From assembly GCA_026874595.1 (NCBI GenBank), contig CM049313.1, forward strand, positions 15,623,508 to 15,687,507: DNA of 64,000 nt. The letters are read 5' to 3'. Below the pieces are notes generated by a model that was given only the letters and a program-made list of their open reading frames with translations, was not told the origin of the DNA and made no database searches. Shown here one piece after another: positions 35,655 through 46,412 of the stretch. The stretch comes from Sipunculus nudus (lineage: Eukaryota; Annelida; Sipuncula; Golfingiida; Sipunculidae). Positions within the stretch are counted from its first letter, which is position 1; the number at the start of each line of letters is the position of its first letter. The position numbers and the translations under genes were made by a program.

Positions 35655-36660
35655 ACAGGTTTATTTACAGAAGATTCTCAAAACTGCTCATGGGGGCTGC
35701 CATTTTGCATACACTAAAATGCAGATGTCGCATACTGGAATTAGGGTATACATGTCGCTATTATTCACACTTTCTCATAACTTGATGACCTTTTTCTAGC
35801 AGATCTGATTTTTTTATAGATCTGTTTATGTTTTACTCTTAAATTACACTGGGTAATATGGTCTATTTGGATCATCACAACCAAATGAGACTGTACACTG
35901 TTTATGTTACAGATCTATACATGTACAAAAACCCAGTGAAGCACGAGGACCTGGCTCAATATCAGATCTTTTTTCCTGTAAGGGTCCCAGAAGCAGACTC
36001 AAGTATAAGGTGGACCGTGTTTATAGACCACATTGTCACTTCACCGTTCATGACAATTTATAATTGTCTGCGCAATAAACCTGTAATTTGTTTGCGTACA
36101 GATGTGTACATGAGCTGAAGGCATGCCAAGCACCAGGTAATTACTAGCGATATCAGGAACAGATTATACAAAGAAAAGAAATCCATTCATTATTTTCACA
36201 CAGTTTGTTCAAACATGGTAGTTGATCTTAGTGCCATTTCAATGAAGACTCATTTTAATAATTTCAGTAATTTGATATTGAAGTATTCCTTCACTTTTTA
36301 ATTTATTCTAATTCCATCATTTCAAGCTGAGGACAGATGTGGGCAAATAGGAAGTAAAACTAAATACATTCAGTTTCATTTTCCAAGTCCCCTACCTTCT
36401 CCTTTGATTGAACTTTTAATGCTACTTTTAATAGGGATGCAAACTGATATTTCAGGTAAAATATTAATAATTAAAACATAATCTTCATATAGCAGTTAAA
36501 TTATTCAGGTACAAGTTCATTAAAACTCAGATAATGGCCACTCTGTAATAACACTACCAAAGCTGACATGAAAACCATTTTTCATCTTCAATAATAATGA
36601 AATATCATGTATAACATGTCCAAAAACACAAAGAACTATATCATTGATTGGGAGAAGTTA
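35655..36660. other. No gene recognised
   Basis: Short frames only. Confidence 0.35.
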
Positions 36661-36666
36661 TCTTAC

Positions 36667-36787
36667 CACCAGTTCCTCCCTCGCACTTCCTTCCTGATAT
36701 CCCCACAGGATGTTTTAATGGACTTGAGGAGCAAGTTTCTGCATCATCTGTGGCATCAATAATCTCATTTGCCTTTATCCAGTAAGT
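36667..36787 (-). CDS. Candidate internal exon (minus strand), Cys-containing peptide
   Basis: A 40-codon open stretch lies on the minus strand between an acceptor (TTATATAACAG, weak pyrimidine tract) and a good donor (CTGGTG then GTAAGA at 36666-36661). The peptide reads as YWIKANEIIDATDDAETC, then HPVGISGRKCEGGTG. Composition and spacing look protein-like, but no family was recognised; the C-terminal GRKCEGG has a passing resemblance to cysteine-rich extracellular modules. It ends in phase 1, matching the start phase of the candidate at 22577-22753 on the same strand. Upstream stops in frame make extension past the acceptor impossible. Confidence 0.3.
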
Positions 36788-36789
36788 CT

Positions 36790-37755
36790 GTTATATAACA
36801 CTAACTGTATTAATATCATAGATGTATTTCAAGAATATGATCGCAAGAACTACAGAAGCTGTGTCTCCCAGGCACGTACAACGATGAACGTAAAATAATT
36901 AAATGTTCATTCTACCATAAATGGTTCCAAATTCATCAAAGGATATGTAAAACATCTGCCTTATAAAACAGAATATATACTATGATGTGGTGGATTTGGC
37001 ATATATATTTTTTATTTTGAGATCAATTTTGCTTTTACGCAGCAGTTTCACACTTCGTCACTTTGGATGATAAAAAGAAAAGCCTCCTGACAGAGTATGT
37101 ATCCTTGCATCTGATTGGTAAGATTTGTGCCTCGGGTGACAGGTAACAATCGCACACATAATCAGCAGCTGGCTCCAGGCAGACAATGAAGATGAATGGT
37201 TGGAGAAGTTTAAATATAGACAGCATGTACATCAGATCATCAAACAACCTGAAGATAAACTACATCACATCGTGTGGAGCTATAAATATAAAGCAGCTTC
37301 CACTGTGCTAAACCCATTCATCTCCCGCATCAGTGGATGATGCTGACAGCAGACTCTGCTCCAGCCAGTCAGGCGTGCAGATTTCTTGCTTTAACAGCCA
37401 TGGGCCAAACTCAGGGTGAATCGATATCATCAATGTCACACCTCAACACAAGCCTGAATGCCTTGGTGTTCTCACATACATGATACTGATAACTGAACAT
37501 TAGCCTGTCCTGCATGATTACATGGGTAAGGGGTGTCAGAGGCCACTCTGCTGGTGTTATTAGTATGTGAGTCTGCCTAGGATTTCATTAATGGCAAAGT
37601 ACAGTGGGGGCTACAGCAGGGTTAAGAAGCAATATCCAAGCCGGGAGGGGATACAATTAACTCCCTACACATCAGGAGACTAATATCTCTGTAGAGAGCA
37701 TGGGATCATCCATCTCTGGATTAGCTAATTGATATTTCATGGTTCCAAAAAACAA
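36790..37755. other. No gene recognised
   Basis: Short frames only; no repeat structure noted. Confidence 0.35.
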
Positions 37756-37761
37756 AATATA

Positions 37762-38048
37762 AACTAGAACACACCAGTCTACCATCATTTTTAAACCAGA
37801 ATACACCAGTCTGTCAACATTTTAAACCAGAATACACCAGTCTACCATTATTGTTAAACTAGTATACACCAGTCTACCATCATTTTTAAACCAGAATACA
37901 CCAGTCTGCCATCATTTTTAAACCAGAATACACCGGTCTGCCATCATTTTTTTAAACCAAAATAGGCCAGTCTGCCAACATGTTATACAAGAATACAACA
38001 GTCTACCATCATTTTTAAACCAGAATACACTAGTCTACAATCATTTAA
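37762..38048 (+). repeat. Minisatellite, about 37-bp unit, seven to eight copies
   Basis: Units contain AACCAGAATACACCAGTCT followed by GCCATCATTTTTA, with TACCATCATT variants. Copies vary by point changes and by the length of the T run. Confidence 0.85.
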
Positions 38049-38805
38049 ACAATCTTTCCTCAGTAGGACTTTCCAAATTTGGTATCTTTTATAAATAACA
38101 AAATAAAGATATTTCCAGGCGGCTCCCACCAGGTTCCAGGAGAAAATACAGGAATTTTATTGAAGCAAAAATATAGGAGTTTTCATTGCACAATTATGGT
38201 TTGCATGGTATTAAAAAAACCATCTATCCTTAAGGCAGAGTTTAAAAGGTCTATTATATGGCTGCACTTGTATGACTGCATAGATCTCTTACAAGTGCAG
38301 ATCAACAACAGAGCCGCCTGTTTTTCAAGAACAATAATAATAGGTTTATATAACTATATTTATTCAGTAATAATAATTATATTGACAATATGATAGTGCT
38401 GTGAAAAAAAAGGAATATATAGGATATTTCAGTCTAAATGCTGAATAATATAGGAAATTATTTAGGAGATAATTTTTTCCAAGGAAACTATACAAAAGCA
38501 GGAACCCTTTCATCCACAAAACTCCTTCATGAGGACTTGACTACTGTAATTACAAATTCAAAGCTCTGTTCTATTTATAGGTATCTGGTTGGTTGATCTG
38601 TCAAAGTAAGGGCAGTAATAAGTAGGGCTTTGTACTGAGTGTTTATTAAAAAAGTTTTGTCCCAAACAAATAAAAAGTTATTTTCAGTCATAACGAAGAC
38701 AATGGGATTTGAGGATTCAAGATTATCCTCCTTTGTTATCCATCGCTATATTAACTATACCTGTATGGTCCACAGAACTAGGCTCAAACAGTCATGTTTT
38801 TGGTT
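38049..38805. other. No gene recognised
   Basis: A 104-codon plus frame at 38079-38393 has no recognised domain and is not called. Confidence 0.35.
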
Positions 38806-38826
38806 TTATTTATATATATATATATT

Positions 38827-39613
38827 GTTACGGAACCTAATATAAACAGATCACGTATGCATGATGAACACAAATTTTGTAATGGAGATAAAAAAAACAA
38901 ATCAGATTCTGTAACACTAGGCAGCGTGAAATGTCTAGGGGAATGAATAAAATAGTCAGTGGTTTTTTGTTAGCAAATAACTATAATTTATTCTTAAAAC
39001 AACACTAACAATAAAATACACCAAATCAATACAATTATACAGTAAAACAGCGGTATAGCAACAAGTCAATACAATCACATAGAAAATAATGTGCATTGTA
39101 CCTGGATACCAACACCATCACAACGATAAGTCCTTTAAATGTAAACTCTCGGAGAATGACAGTCCAGTGGAAAGTTCTTGCAACAACCCAGAAAGTCCAA
39201 ATGTATAAATCCAGGAGAAAGTCTTTGAAAGTCTATAATTGCCGCATTAGTCGGATAAGGTCCTAGAATCTGACACACACTTCTGCGTCCGCTGGAATCT
39301 TCTCTGCTCTCTGGTTCTAAAAAACAGCCCCTTCATATACCTTCACACCCCAAGCCGAGAATTTTCCACTTCTCGAACAGTCTATAAGGACCCTACTCAA
39401 TAGTAAACACGCGTTTCAGGAATTCTCTAGAAAACATCGCCGTGCCTCTACACACCATGGTGTACATGTGATCTCGCCCCAAGCCAGCACGACAACAAGA
39501 GTTCAACCAGTACGGATTAAACATGAATGTAACAGAATGTAACAAGCGGCCAGACACAAGCGCCACAACAGGAGTTACACCCATGTCACATAATAAAAAG
39601 AGCACCTGTAACA
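38827..39613 (-). mobile_element. Solo LTR, about 787 bp, minus orientation
   Basis: The block runs from TGTTACGGAACC to GCACCTGTAACA, giving inverted TGTTAC/GTAACA ends of the TG...CA kind expected of LTRs. It sits in a run of TA repeats with ATAT on both sides, consistent with a short target duplication. Orientation is inferred on the minus strand from a TATATGAAGGGGC promoter-like stretch near 39340 and an AATAAA at 38990-38995 downstream of it. No internal retroelement domains or second LTR are present, so it is probably a recombination remnant of an LTR retrotransposon. Family not assigned. Confidence 0.65.
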
Positions 39614-40189
39614 ATATATATGTCAGAGACGAGATTGAAATCCAGGCGGATTTTAAATTTGCCTAGACGAGATTGCGATTGTGATCTCGCCTAGGCCAGA
39701 TTGCAATTGTGACCTCACCTAGATGAATTGTAAACTCGCCTAGACGAGATCACAATCGCAATCTGGCCTAGGCGAGATTTAAATCCATCATGGAGCAGGC
39801 CAGGATTTTAATCTCGCCTAGGCGAGTTTAAAATCCGTCTGGTAACATCCAGGCTAGTTTAAAATCTGCCTGATATCACTTAGGCGAGTTTAAAATCTGC
39901 CTAGGCCAGATTAAAATAGTGATCTAACCTAAATTTCCAATATATTATCCATGGTAATTGACATATGAAAGATGTTTTCAGTCAGATTTTCAATATTTTA
40001 TCACTGAATGGTTATATATAGTTCACTGGTAATATATTTTTTTAATATTTACAGAATATTATATTATTTTAATAATAAACATTAATATTGGAAATGGATT
40101 TTTTTAATTATATATTTTTATTAATATGGTTATGTACAGTTCTCAAGTAATATATTTATTAATATTTACAGAATATTATATTATTGATG

Positions 40190-40720
40190 CCTTTGTCCCA
40201 CCCGTAATGGTCCTCCATAGACATTCTTTTGGCAAATTTGACAAATTCCTCATATTAAATTCTAAAAAGAAATATACTGTGCCTTGATTTTCAATAGTCT
40301 ATGGCATATTTAAGGTTTGTGACTTATTTTATTGTCTTATTAGTGTATAAATTTGATGTTAATATTCATTAAAACTACATTTCTATCAAATATGTCCCAC
40401 CCGTAACACTTTTTATCTAAACATATTTAATAGTAAAACTACTGAGTTGAACTTATTCTACCTATCAGGTGTCTCATTGCCTCAGGTACATGCAAGTTGA
40501 AAGAAAGTTCCAATCAAGTAAAACCTGGGACCAGCAAGGTGGAACACTGAGTGTGTTACGGGTGGAACAGATTATGATGACTTTGTAATATTGATATATC
40601 ATTATCTAACCATGGGCTGGGAGATTTCTGAGATAAGTAAACCAGATTATGTACATGTATAAAAGATAAATAATTAAGATTTCTATTACAATAAATGTTG
40701 GTGTTACGGGTGGGACATAA
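40190..40720. repeat. Four inverted copies of a TGTTACGGGTGGGACA motif
   Basis: Minus-orientation copies lie at 40194-40207 and 40393-40407, plus-orientation copies at 40553-40568 and 40702-40717. The outer pair and inner pair face each other, making a nested inverted arrangement that may be the remains of a small element inserted in the larger one. Confidence 0.6.
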
Positions 40721-41285
40721 ATGTAAAGAAATATCACAATTGGCCCTATTAAATAATGAATCCACAAATCATACCTTTTCTGATATGATATAACACTGTA
40801 CAAAAAAAGGCAGTTATCTTGTACCACAGTCTACATAAATATTGAAGCTTCACAAAATCCCTCACAAAACATTAAAAAAAAAAGATCAGAGAAATATTAT
40901 ATTCATAAGAAGAAAAGACTGAATTAGACAAAGAAATATTCACATGCATACATCTGTGTATAAACCTTTACCTATTCTCATATAATGTTTAATTACCCCC
41001 CAAAAAAGGAATGATGTATCAAAGTCCATCATAAATACTGATACCCTGCAAATTTTTGTACCATAAGTGTACATGTTTTGACTGTTGACTATTGACTACC
41101 TGGGTGAAAAGAAACATTTGAACTAGATCAACCAACTAATTTTTTCTGTTTGTCCTGTAAGACAGATCAAATAGAATGACAGATTGTTTATGTTAATGTG
41201 TAATATACTCTTTTAATACTGAAGTAATATCTACCTAAACTAATCTATCTATCTATGATTGATTCAAGATGCAAGTGGATGACTT

Positions 41286-41309
41286 CCCCCCCCCCCCCCC
41301 CCCCCCCCC
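41286..41309. repeat. Poly-C run (24)
   Basis: An uninterrupted 24-base homopolymer within an otherwise AT-rich element interior. Its exact length is likely to be uncertain in assembly. Confidence 0.95.
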
Positions 41310-42274
41310 TGATTCATAATATTTCATAAATGTGCTTCAATATACCTCTTGTTACTCTCTAATTGCCATATATATAAATCAATTACAAATTATTTTTTGT
41401 ATAAATTATAAGTGATTTTTACAACTCCAAGGTTGTTAAGAAAACTGAGAAATAAATAAAGATTACTTAATTTTTAGAAAATAATTAGTATGATATAGAA
41501 GCTGTAGAACACATGAAAGACATCAAAGCAGCAAGTGATATTCAAATTCCTATTAAATAATTCCATTTCCAAAACTAATATTAATTATTACATTAATAAT
41601 TATTACATTACTGTAAAAATTAATGTAAATTATTACATTAATATTATAATATTCTGTTGATATTAATAAATATATTACCAGTGAACTATATATAACCATT
41701 CAGTGTTAAAATATTGAAAATCTGACTGAAAACATCTTTCATATGTCAATTACCATGCATAATATATTGGAAATTTAGGTTAGATCACTATTTTAATCTG
41801 GCCTAGGCAGATTTTAAACTCGCCTAAGTGATATCAGGCAGATTTTAAACTCGCCTGGATGTTACCAGACAGATTTTAAACTCGCCTAGGCGAGATTAAA
41901 ATCCTTGCCTGCTCAATGATGGATTTTAATCTCGCCTAGGCCGGATTGCGATTGTGATCTCGTCTAGGCGAGTTTAAAATCCGTCTAGGCGAGATCACAA
42001 TTGCAATCTCGCCTAGGCAAGATCACAATCGCAATCTCATCTAGTCGAATTTAAAATACGCCTGGATTTCAATCTCGTCTCTGACATATACATATTTGTT
42101 GGCCTATGGCTCATGCTTTTGTACTCCTTAATCAGGTAAATAGTGACAGAAAACTGATCACTATATAGATAAATATAACAATTTTCTTTTACTGTATGTA
42201 TTTCAAAATTTACATATGTACACAAATGTTGCTATATCCATTTGATGTAACCAAAGCAACAAAAGTGAATACTG

Positions 42275-43085
42275 TGAATCCATTTTGAGAAAAGAACTGG
42301 ATCATGATACAAGGGAAAAATGTTTAGAAAGAACTGGATCATGATATAAAGGGGGAAATTGTTAGATGAGAACTCGATCGTGATATAACGAGGGAAACTG
42401 TTGAGAAAAGAACTGAATCATGGTATAAAGGGGGAAAGAGTTTAGAAAAAGAACTGGATCATGATATAAAAGGGGAAAATGTTTAGCAATAACCTGGATC
42501 ATGATATAAAGGAAAAACAGTTTAGAAAAGAACTGGATCATGATATAAAGGAGGACAAGTTTAGGAAAGAACTGAATCATGAGATAAAGTGGAAAAAGTT
42601 TAGGAAAGAACTGAATCATGATATAAAGGGGAAAAAGTGTAGGAAAGAACTGGATCATGATATAAAGGGAAAAAAGTTTAGAAAAGAACTGGGTCATGAT
42701 ATAAAGGGGAAAAAGTTTAGAAAAGAACTGAATCATGATATAAATGAGGAAAAGTTTAGAAAAGAACTGGATCATGATATAAAGGGAAAAAAGTTTAGAA
42801 AAGAACTGAATCATGATATAAAGGGAAAAAAGTTTAGAAAAGAACTGGGTCATGATATAAAGGAGGACAAGTTTAGAAAAGAACTGAATCATAATATAAA
42901 GGGGAAAAAGTTTAGAAAAGAACTGAATAATGATATAAAGGGGAAAAAGATAAGAAAAGAACTGAATCATGATATAAAGGGGAAAACGTTTAGAAAAGAA
43001 CTGAATCATGATATAAAGGAGGAAAAGTTTAGAAAAGAACTGAATCATGATATAAAGGGAAAAAAGTTTAGTTAAGAGCTAGACC
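42275..43085 (+). repeat. 39-bp-period minisatellite open on both strands
   Basis: About 20 copies of a unit such as AAAGAACTGAATCATGATAT followed by AAAGGGGAAAAAGTTTAG. The first few copies (42275-42480) contain indels; the rest keep a strict 39-base period. Because 39 is a multiple of three, one frame stays open on each strand: plus 42479-43075 (198 codons, repeating KFRKELNHDIKGK) and minus 42362-43048 (228 codons, repeating IQFFSKLFPLYIM). Neither has a promoter, splice context or non-repeat domain, so both are treated as by-products of the array. Confidence 0.85.
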
Positions 43086-43089
43086 ATGG

Positions 43090-44250
43090 TGTACAGGAAT
43101 CATGCATTAGAAAAACACACATAAAGGCACAAAATATTAAAAAACATAGGCGCCACCCACCAGGCTACAATGGCACAAACTTTTGTGAGAATCCATCCAA
43201 TCACTGCTTAGAAAGCTGTTAACAGACAGAATATTTGACAGAAGATAGAAGGACACTGTGCCAAGGCTACAGCAGCCAGGAGAGCTAAATAAGTGATAAC
43301 AGTGCTGGACCTTAGTGTAAAGGAAAAAGTTAGAGTTAAACATAACAAGATCAGCCAAGAGTTCTTTTCTCTCTTAATGCAGTATTATTTGTATAATTTG
43401 TGATGTGGGGATCAGTTAAGTGTGAAAGAAATGTCGTTTACTTCCTCTGTTGCTGCTGAAACCATCCAATATTGTCTATGTATAAGAACACCGTAAACAT
43501 CCCAAAAATAGCAGAATTGATATTGTAGCTTCATGTCATAAATATCCCAAAATAATTCTTCAACAGAAACACAGCAGGCAGAGCATGTGATGGGATTACG
43601 AATAACCAGTTGTGACAACCGATAGGATTTATTTTTGTGTGTGTTTTTTTATGAGGACACTGTATTGACAAGGCCTGACAATAATGGTACTTCCATGACA
43701 TGGGTAATGTGATATTTTGACTCCTGACATGCTGCACCAAATGTCAAATTGTCATAAACAGTGTGACCGGTTGTCGTTACTATGGAATTCCTCTCAGAAA
43801 AGATTTTTTAAACGTCATATATTCCACCATTTGTTATACATGTTAGAAATAACCAGAGTTGTTATACCCTGTAATTTGGGTAAATCTAATTAAAGAGGGG
43901 TAATTAAGAGAGAAATAGTGGAAGGATGCCAGAATACAGACCATCTATCAGTGGTTTAGACTTCACACAATCTATCAGTGGTCTAGTGTATAATAGTTTA
44001 GACCATAAAGTTCCTGATGTTCATGATACGAGGCAATCACCTGGTTGAGGCACTGGACATATAGGTCTAACCAAAGTACTTGGTTCAATTCCTGCCAGAT
44101 TCTTAAAAAAGCAAAAACTGGTGAAATCTGAAAAAAGAACACCAACAAGATTTCCTTAATGACAGGGTAATGCTTACTATCCCCTGAATAACAAGCACTG
44201 GTCATTGTCACTGAATCACTTCCATCAAATCTGTCTGGCAAAATAATAAT
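43090..44250. other. No gene recognised
   Basis: Several short minus frames without recognised similarity. A short local repeat (CTATCAGTGGTTTAGAC) occurs at about 43942-43985. Confidence 0.35.
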
Positions 44251-44251
44251 C

Positions 44252-44589
44252 TATCGGCCTTTGCGTACGCTGCAACCAGCTGGCAGAAATCTTCTTAAAG
44301 TACCAAGGTGTAATACGAAAGTCGGTGAACGTTCCTTCCATTTAGTAGCCCCAAAAATTTGAAATTCATTTCCCATTACACTTAGAAAATCTCCAACTCT
44401 TGTATCATTTAAAACTAATTTAAAAATGTATCTCTTTCGGCAATCTTTTGGTAATTAATATGCATCATTTTTTTTCCTTGGGTCAGGCTCAGGGAGTGGA
44501 TTTCAATGAAACTGTATGTGGGTATGTGTGTGTGTGTGAATTACGCTGTGAGTCCAACCATCAGAGAATTGGGGCTATATAAATACTAT

Positions 44590-44626
<37 letters not shown>
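44252..44626 (+). pseudogene. LINE reverse-transcriptase C-terminal end and 3' tail (CR1/L2-like fragment)
   Basis: The plus frame from 44252 reads YRPLRTLQPAGRNLLKVPRC, then GERSFHLVAPKI, an in-frame TGA where the family has Trp, then NSFPITLRKSPTLVSFKTNL and KMYLFRQSFGN before TAA at 44456-44458. This is the same region as the LINE fragment at 2738-3358 but a different, divergent copy. The 3' tail contains TTGGGGCTATATAAATACTA and ends in (ATT)n, a usual CR1/L2-type ending. It is heavily 5'-truncated and has at least one stop. Confidence 0.8.
44591..44626 (+). repeat. (ATT)n microsatellite at LINE 3' end
   Basis: About 12 trinucleotides directly following the LINE tail, probably generated by the retrotransposition mechanism. 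Confidence 0.9.
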
Positions 44627-44629
<3 letters not shown>

Positions 44630-44705
44630 CCTCTACTTGGTCATATACATACCCTCTTCTTAAAGTGGCCCAATCACCTATTAAGCATATAAAATAACAT
44701 TAAAA

Positions 44706-45157
44706 ATAGCTTCTTTCCTTTAAATCCTGCCAAAATATTGCCTTGAAAATGTTTGCTTACTCCTGTAAACGAGTGTTTAAATCAGTGGACCAGGTGCCAT
44801 CACAGGAGTCAACACAGCTCGTGGGGCCGTGTGCATCTCGGTGACACAACACATGTCAATCAGGACATACCCTGACTGACTTGGCCCAAAAAAATGTAAT
44901 ACATGTTTCCACTGGCTTGGACACCATATGTTGCAACTCACAATCTGACCTCAAGTCATGGGGTCTTGTTATAGTAAACACAAGGACGGTGTTTGCCAAC
45001 CAGCAGAGCCACAACAAGGTTTTAAACAGCCATATGCCAGGTACTGAGACTGTGTGCTGGGATGGTTTTGCTTGGAGACATTTGTTTAAAGCAAAATTGA
45101 ACTGATAACGTGAAAGAACATGCATAATATAGCTCCTGATTATGTCCCTTTAATGCA
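44706..45157 (+). repeat. Dispersed repeat R2, uninterrupted copy
   Basis: This roughly 450-bp unit aligns throughout with 26107-26424 plus 29609-29730. At about 45031-45038 it reads AACAGCCATATGCCAGGTAC, the empty-site form of the locus where the split copy carries two transposons. No gene is present; opposed 74- and 89-codon frames are not supported. Confidence 0.8.
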
Positions 45158-45404
45158 GAATTATTTTCAATGTAACAGGCATACAAAATTCTTTGAAGAA
45201 TTTAAATTTGATTAATCATTTAAAATAAAATGGATTTCTTTAAAAATACTACATTAACACGACATTGGCAACATTTGGATTACTCCTTGAATTACTTTTC
45301 AAAGAAAGTGTTGTATATTGGAGTGGTGGAAAGATCAATACAAATAAGGAAATACAGTGCACATAATTACAATTACTGCATAACACTTGATTGGGAGGAT
45401 TGGC

Positions 45405-45423
45405 GGGGGGGGGGGGGGGGGGG
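45405..45423. repeat. Poly-G run (19)
   Basis: Uninterrupted homopolymer. Confidence 0.95.
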
Positions 45424-45572
45424 TGTAGGGTGAGATATGAGAATAACTGTTCACCTTTCACAGCAGGGGATCTGCCCCATTGACTATAACAATTCAGGAA
45501 CCCTGGCAAAGCTGACTTCCAATGACCAGGAGTGAGTTGCCTGCAACTGGACAAAGCAAGTAACTACAATTA

Positions 45573-46028
45573 CAAAAAGCTTCCATAACTTTCATGTTAA
45601 GTGAGTAAATATATTTCCCGATTTTTTACAAAGTCCAATATGTTCAAGGCCATAATTTGAAGAAATTACTTTTTACAGTCCTAAATTCTGGCATGAATAT
45701 AGTAAATATATAGGAGAATACTCCTGGTAAATATTAAGAAAAACAGATAGGTAGTTTTGATATTAGGCAGCCCTGAAGTGTGATAATAGGTTTATAATGG
45801 AAATTTGAGGTTTTTCTTTAATTTCTCGCAGGAACAAAGTCACAGTGACCAAGTTTTCGGTTTGGTAGGAGATCCTGGGGACATCTAACAGTATGCCGTG
45901 CTGAATTTTGGATTTGTAGGTCTAATGATTTCAAAACGTGCCAGTCTAACGGACAGACAGATGGACCGACGGACATGGGACAATGGACTACTGCTTTAGT
46001 TCAGATGACTAATAGTCAGCTGAGCTAA
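45573..46028 (+). repeat. Dispersed repeat family R1, copy 2
   Basis: Aligns with 1876-2344 from the TAACTTTC region through AGGCAGCCCTGAAGTGTGA, the TTTTCGG and GACAGACAGA blocks, to TAGTCAGCTGAGCTAAAAA. Divergence is moderate. Confidence 0.65.
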
Positions 46029-46244
46029 AAACTGAATGAACAATCTGATGAAAATACTGGAAATAATAATTAAACTTAAAAAATAATACAAGGACTTGAA
46101 AAATAATTCAAATAAATATAATCACTCAATATGAGTAAAGTTATTAACGTAGAAAAATTAACACTGGCAACAAATTAAATTAAGATTTGTCATTACTTAT
46201 TATGTTATAATTTCAGATATCTTGTCAGGGATATAGGCATGCTC

Positions 46245-46412
46245 TATATCTAGATCCGGGCTGACCTAAACATTGATAAGTTCAGACAGGAACTCCTTCT
46301 CCTTCCTAAAAGTTAATGATCAGGGTTCAGGTCAGACAAATCCTGATTGGCATCTGGTCTGGACCAATCGCCGACTGGTCCAGATCGGGATTTGGGCCTT
46401 GACATATATACA
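46245..46412 (+). mobile_element. End fragment of a palindrome-rich element
   Basis: GATC/GGTC-rich units (CATCTGGTCTGGACCAATCG, CTGGTCCAGATCGGGATT) end in GGGCCTTGACATATATA. That end matches the GACATATATA ends of the elements at 26425-29608 and 42087. No matching left end was found, so this is a solo arm. Confidence 0.45.

Larger units (their letters stand above)
39614..42092. mobile_element. TIR element, CCTAGG-palindrome subfamily, copy 2 (about 2.5 kb)
   Basis: The ends are inverted: left ATATATGTCAGAGACGAG, right CTCGTCTCTGACATATACAT. The arms (about 39620-40108 and 41558-42087) match over roughly 500 bp with only scattered differences. The outer parts are arrays of units such as CTCGCCTAGGCGAGTTTAAA and CTCGCCTAGGCCAGATTG; the inner parts are AT-rich (GGTTATATATAGTTCACTGG). 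The interior holds four TTACGGGTGGGACA-like sites and a 24-base poly-C run. No transposase is present. The left side abuts a solo LTR inserted into its TA-rich flank. Confidence 0.75.
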
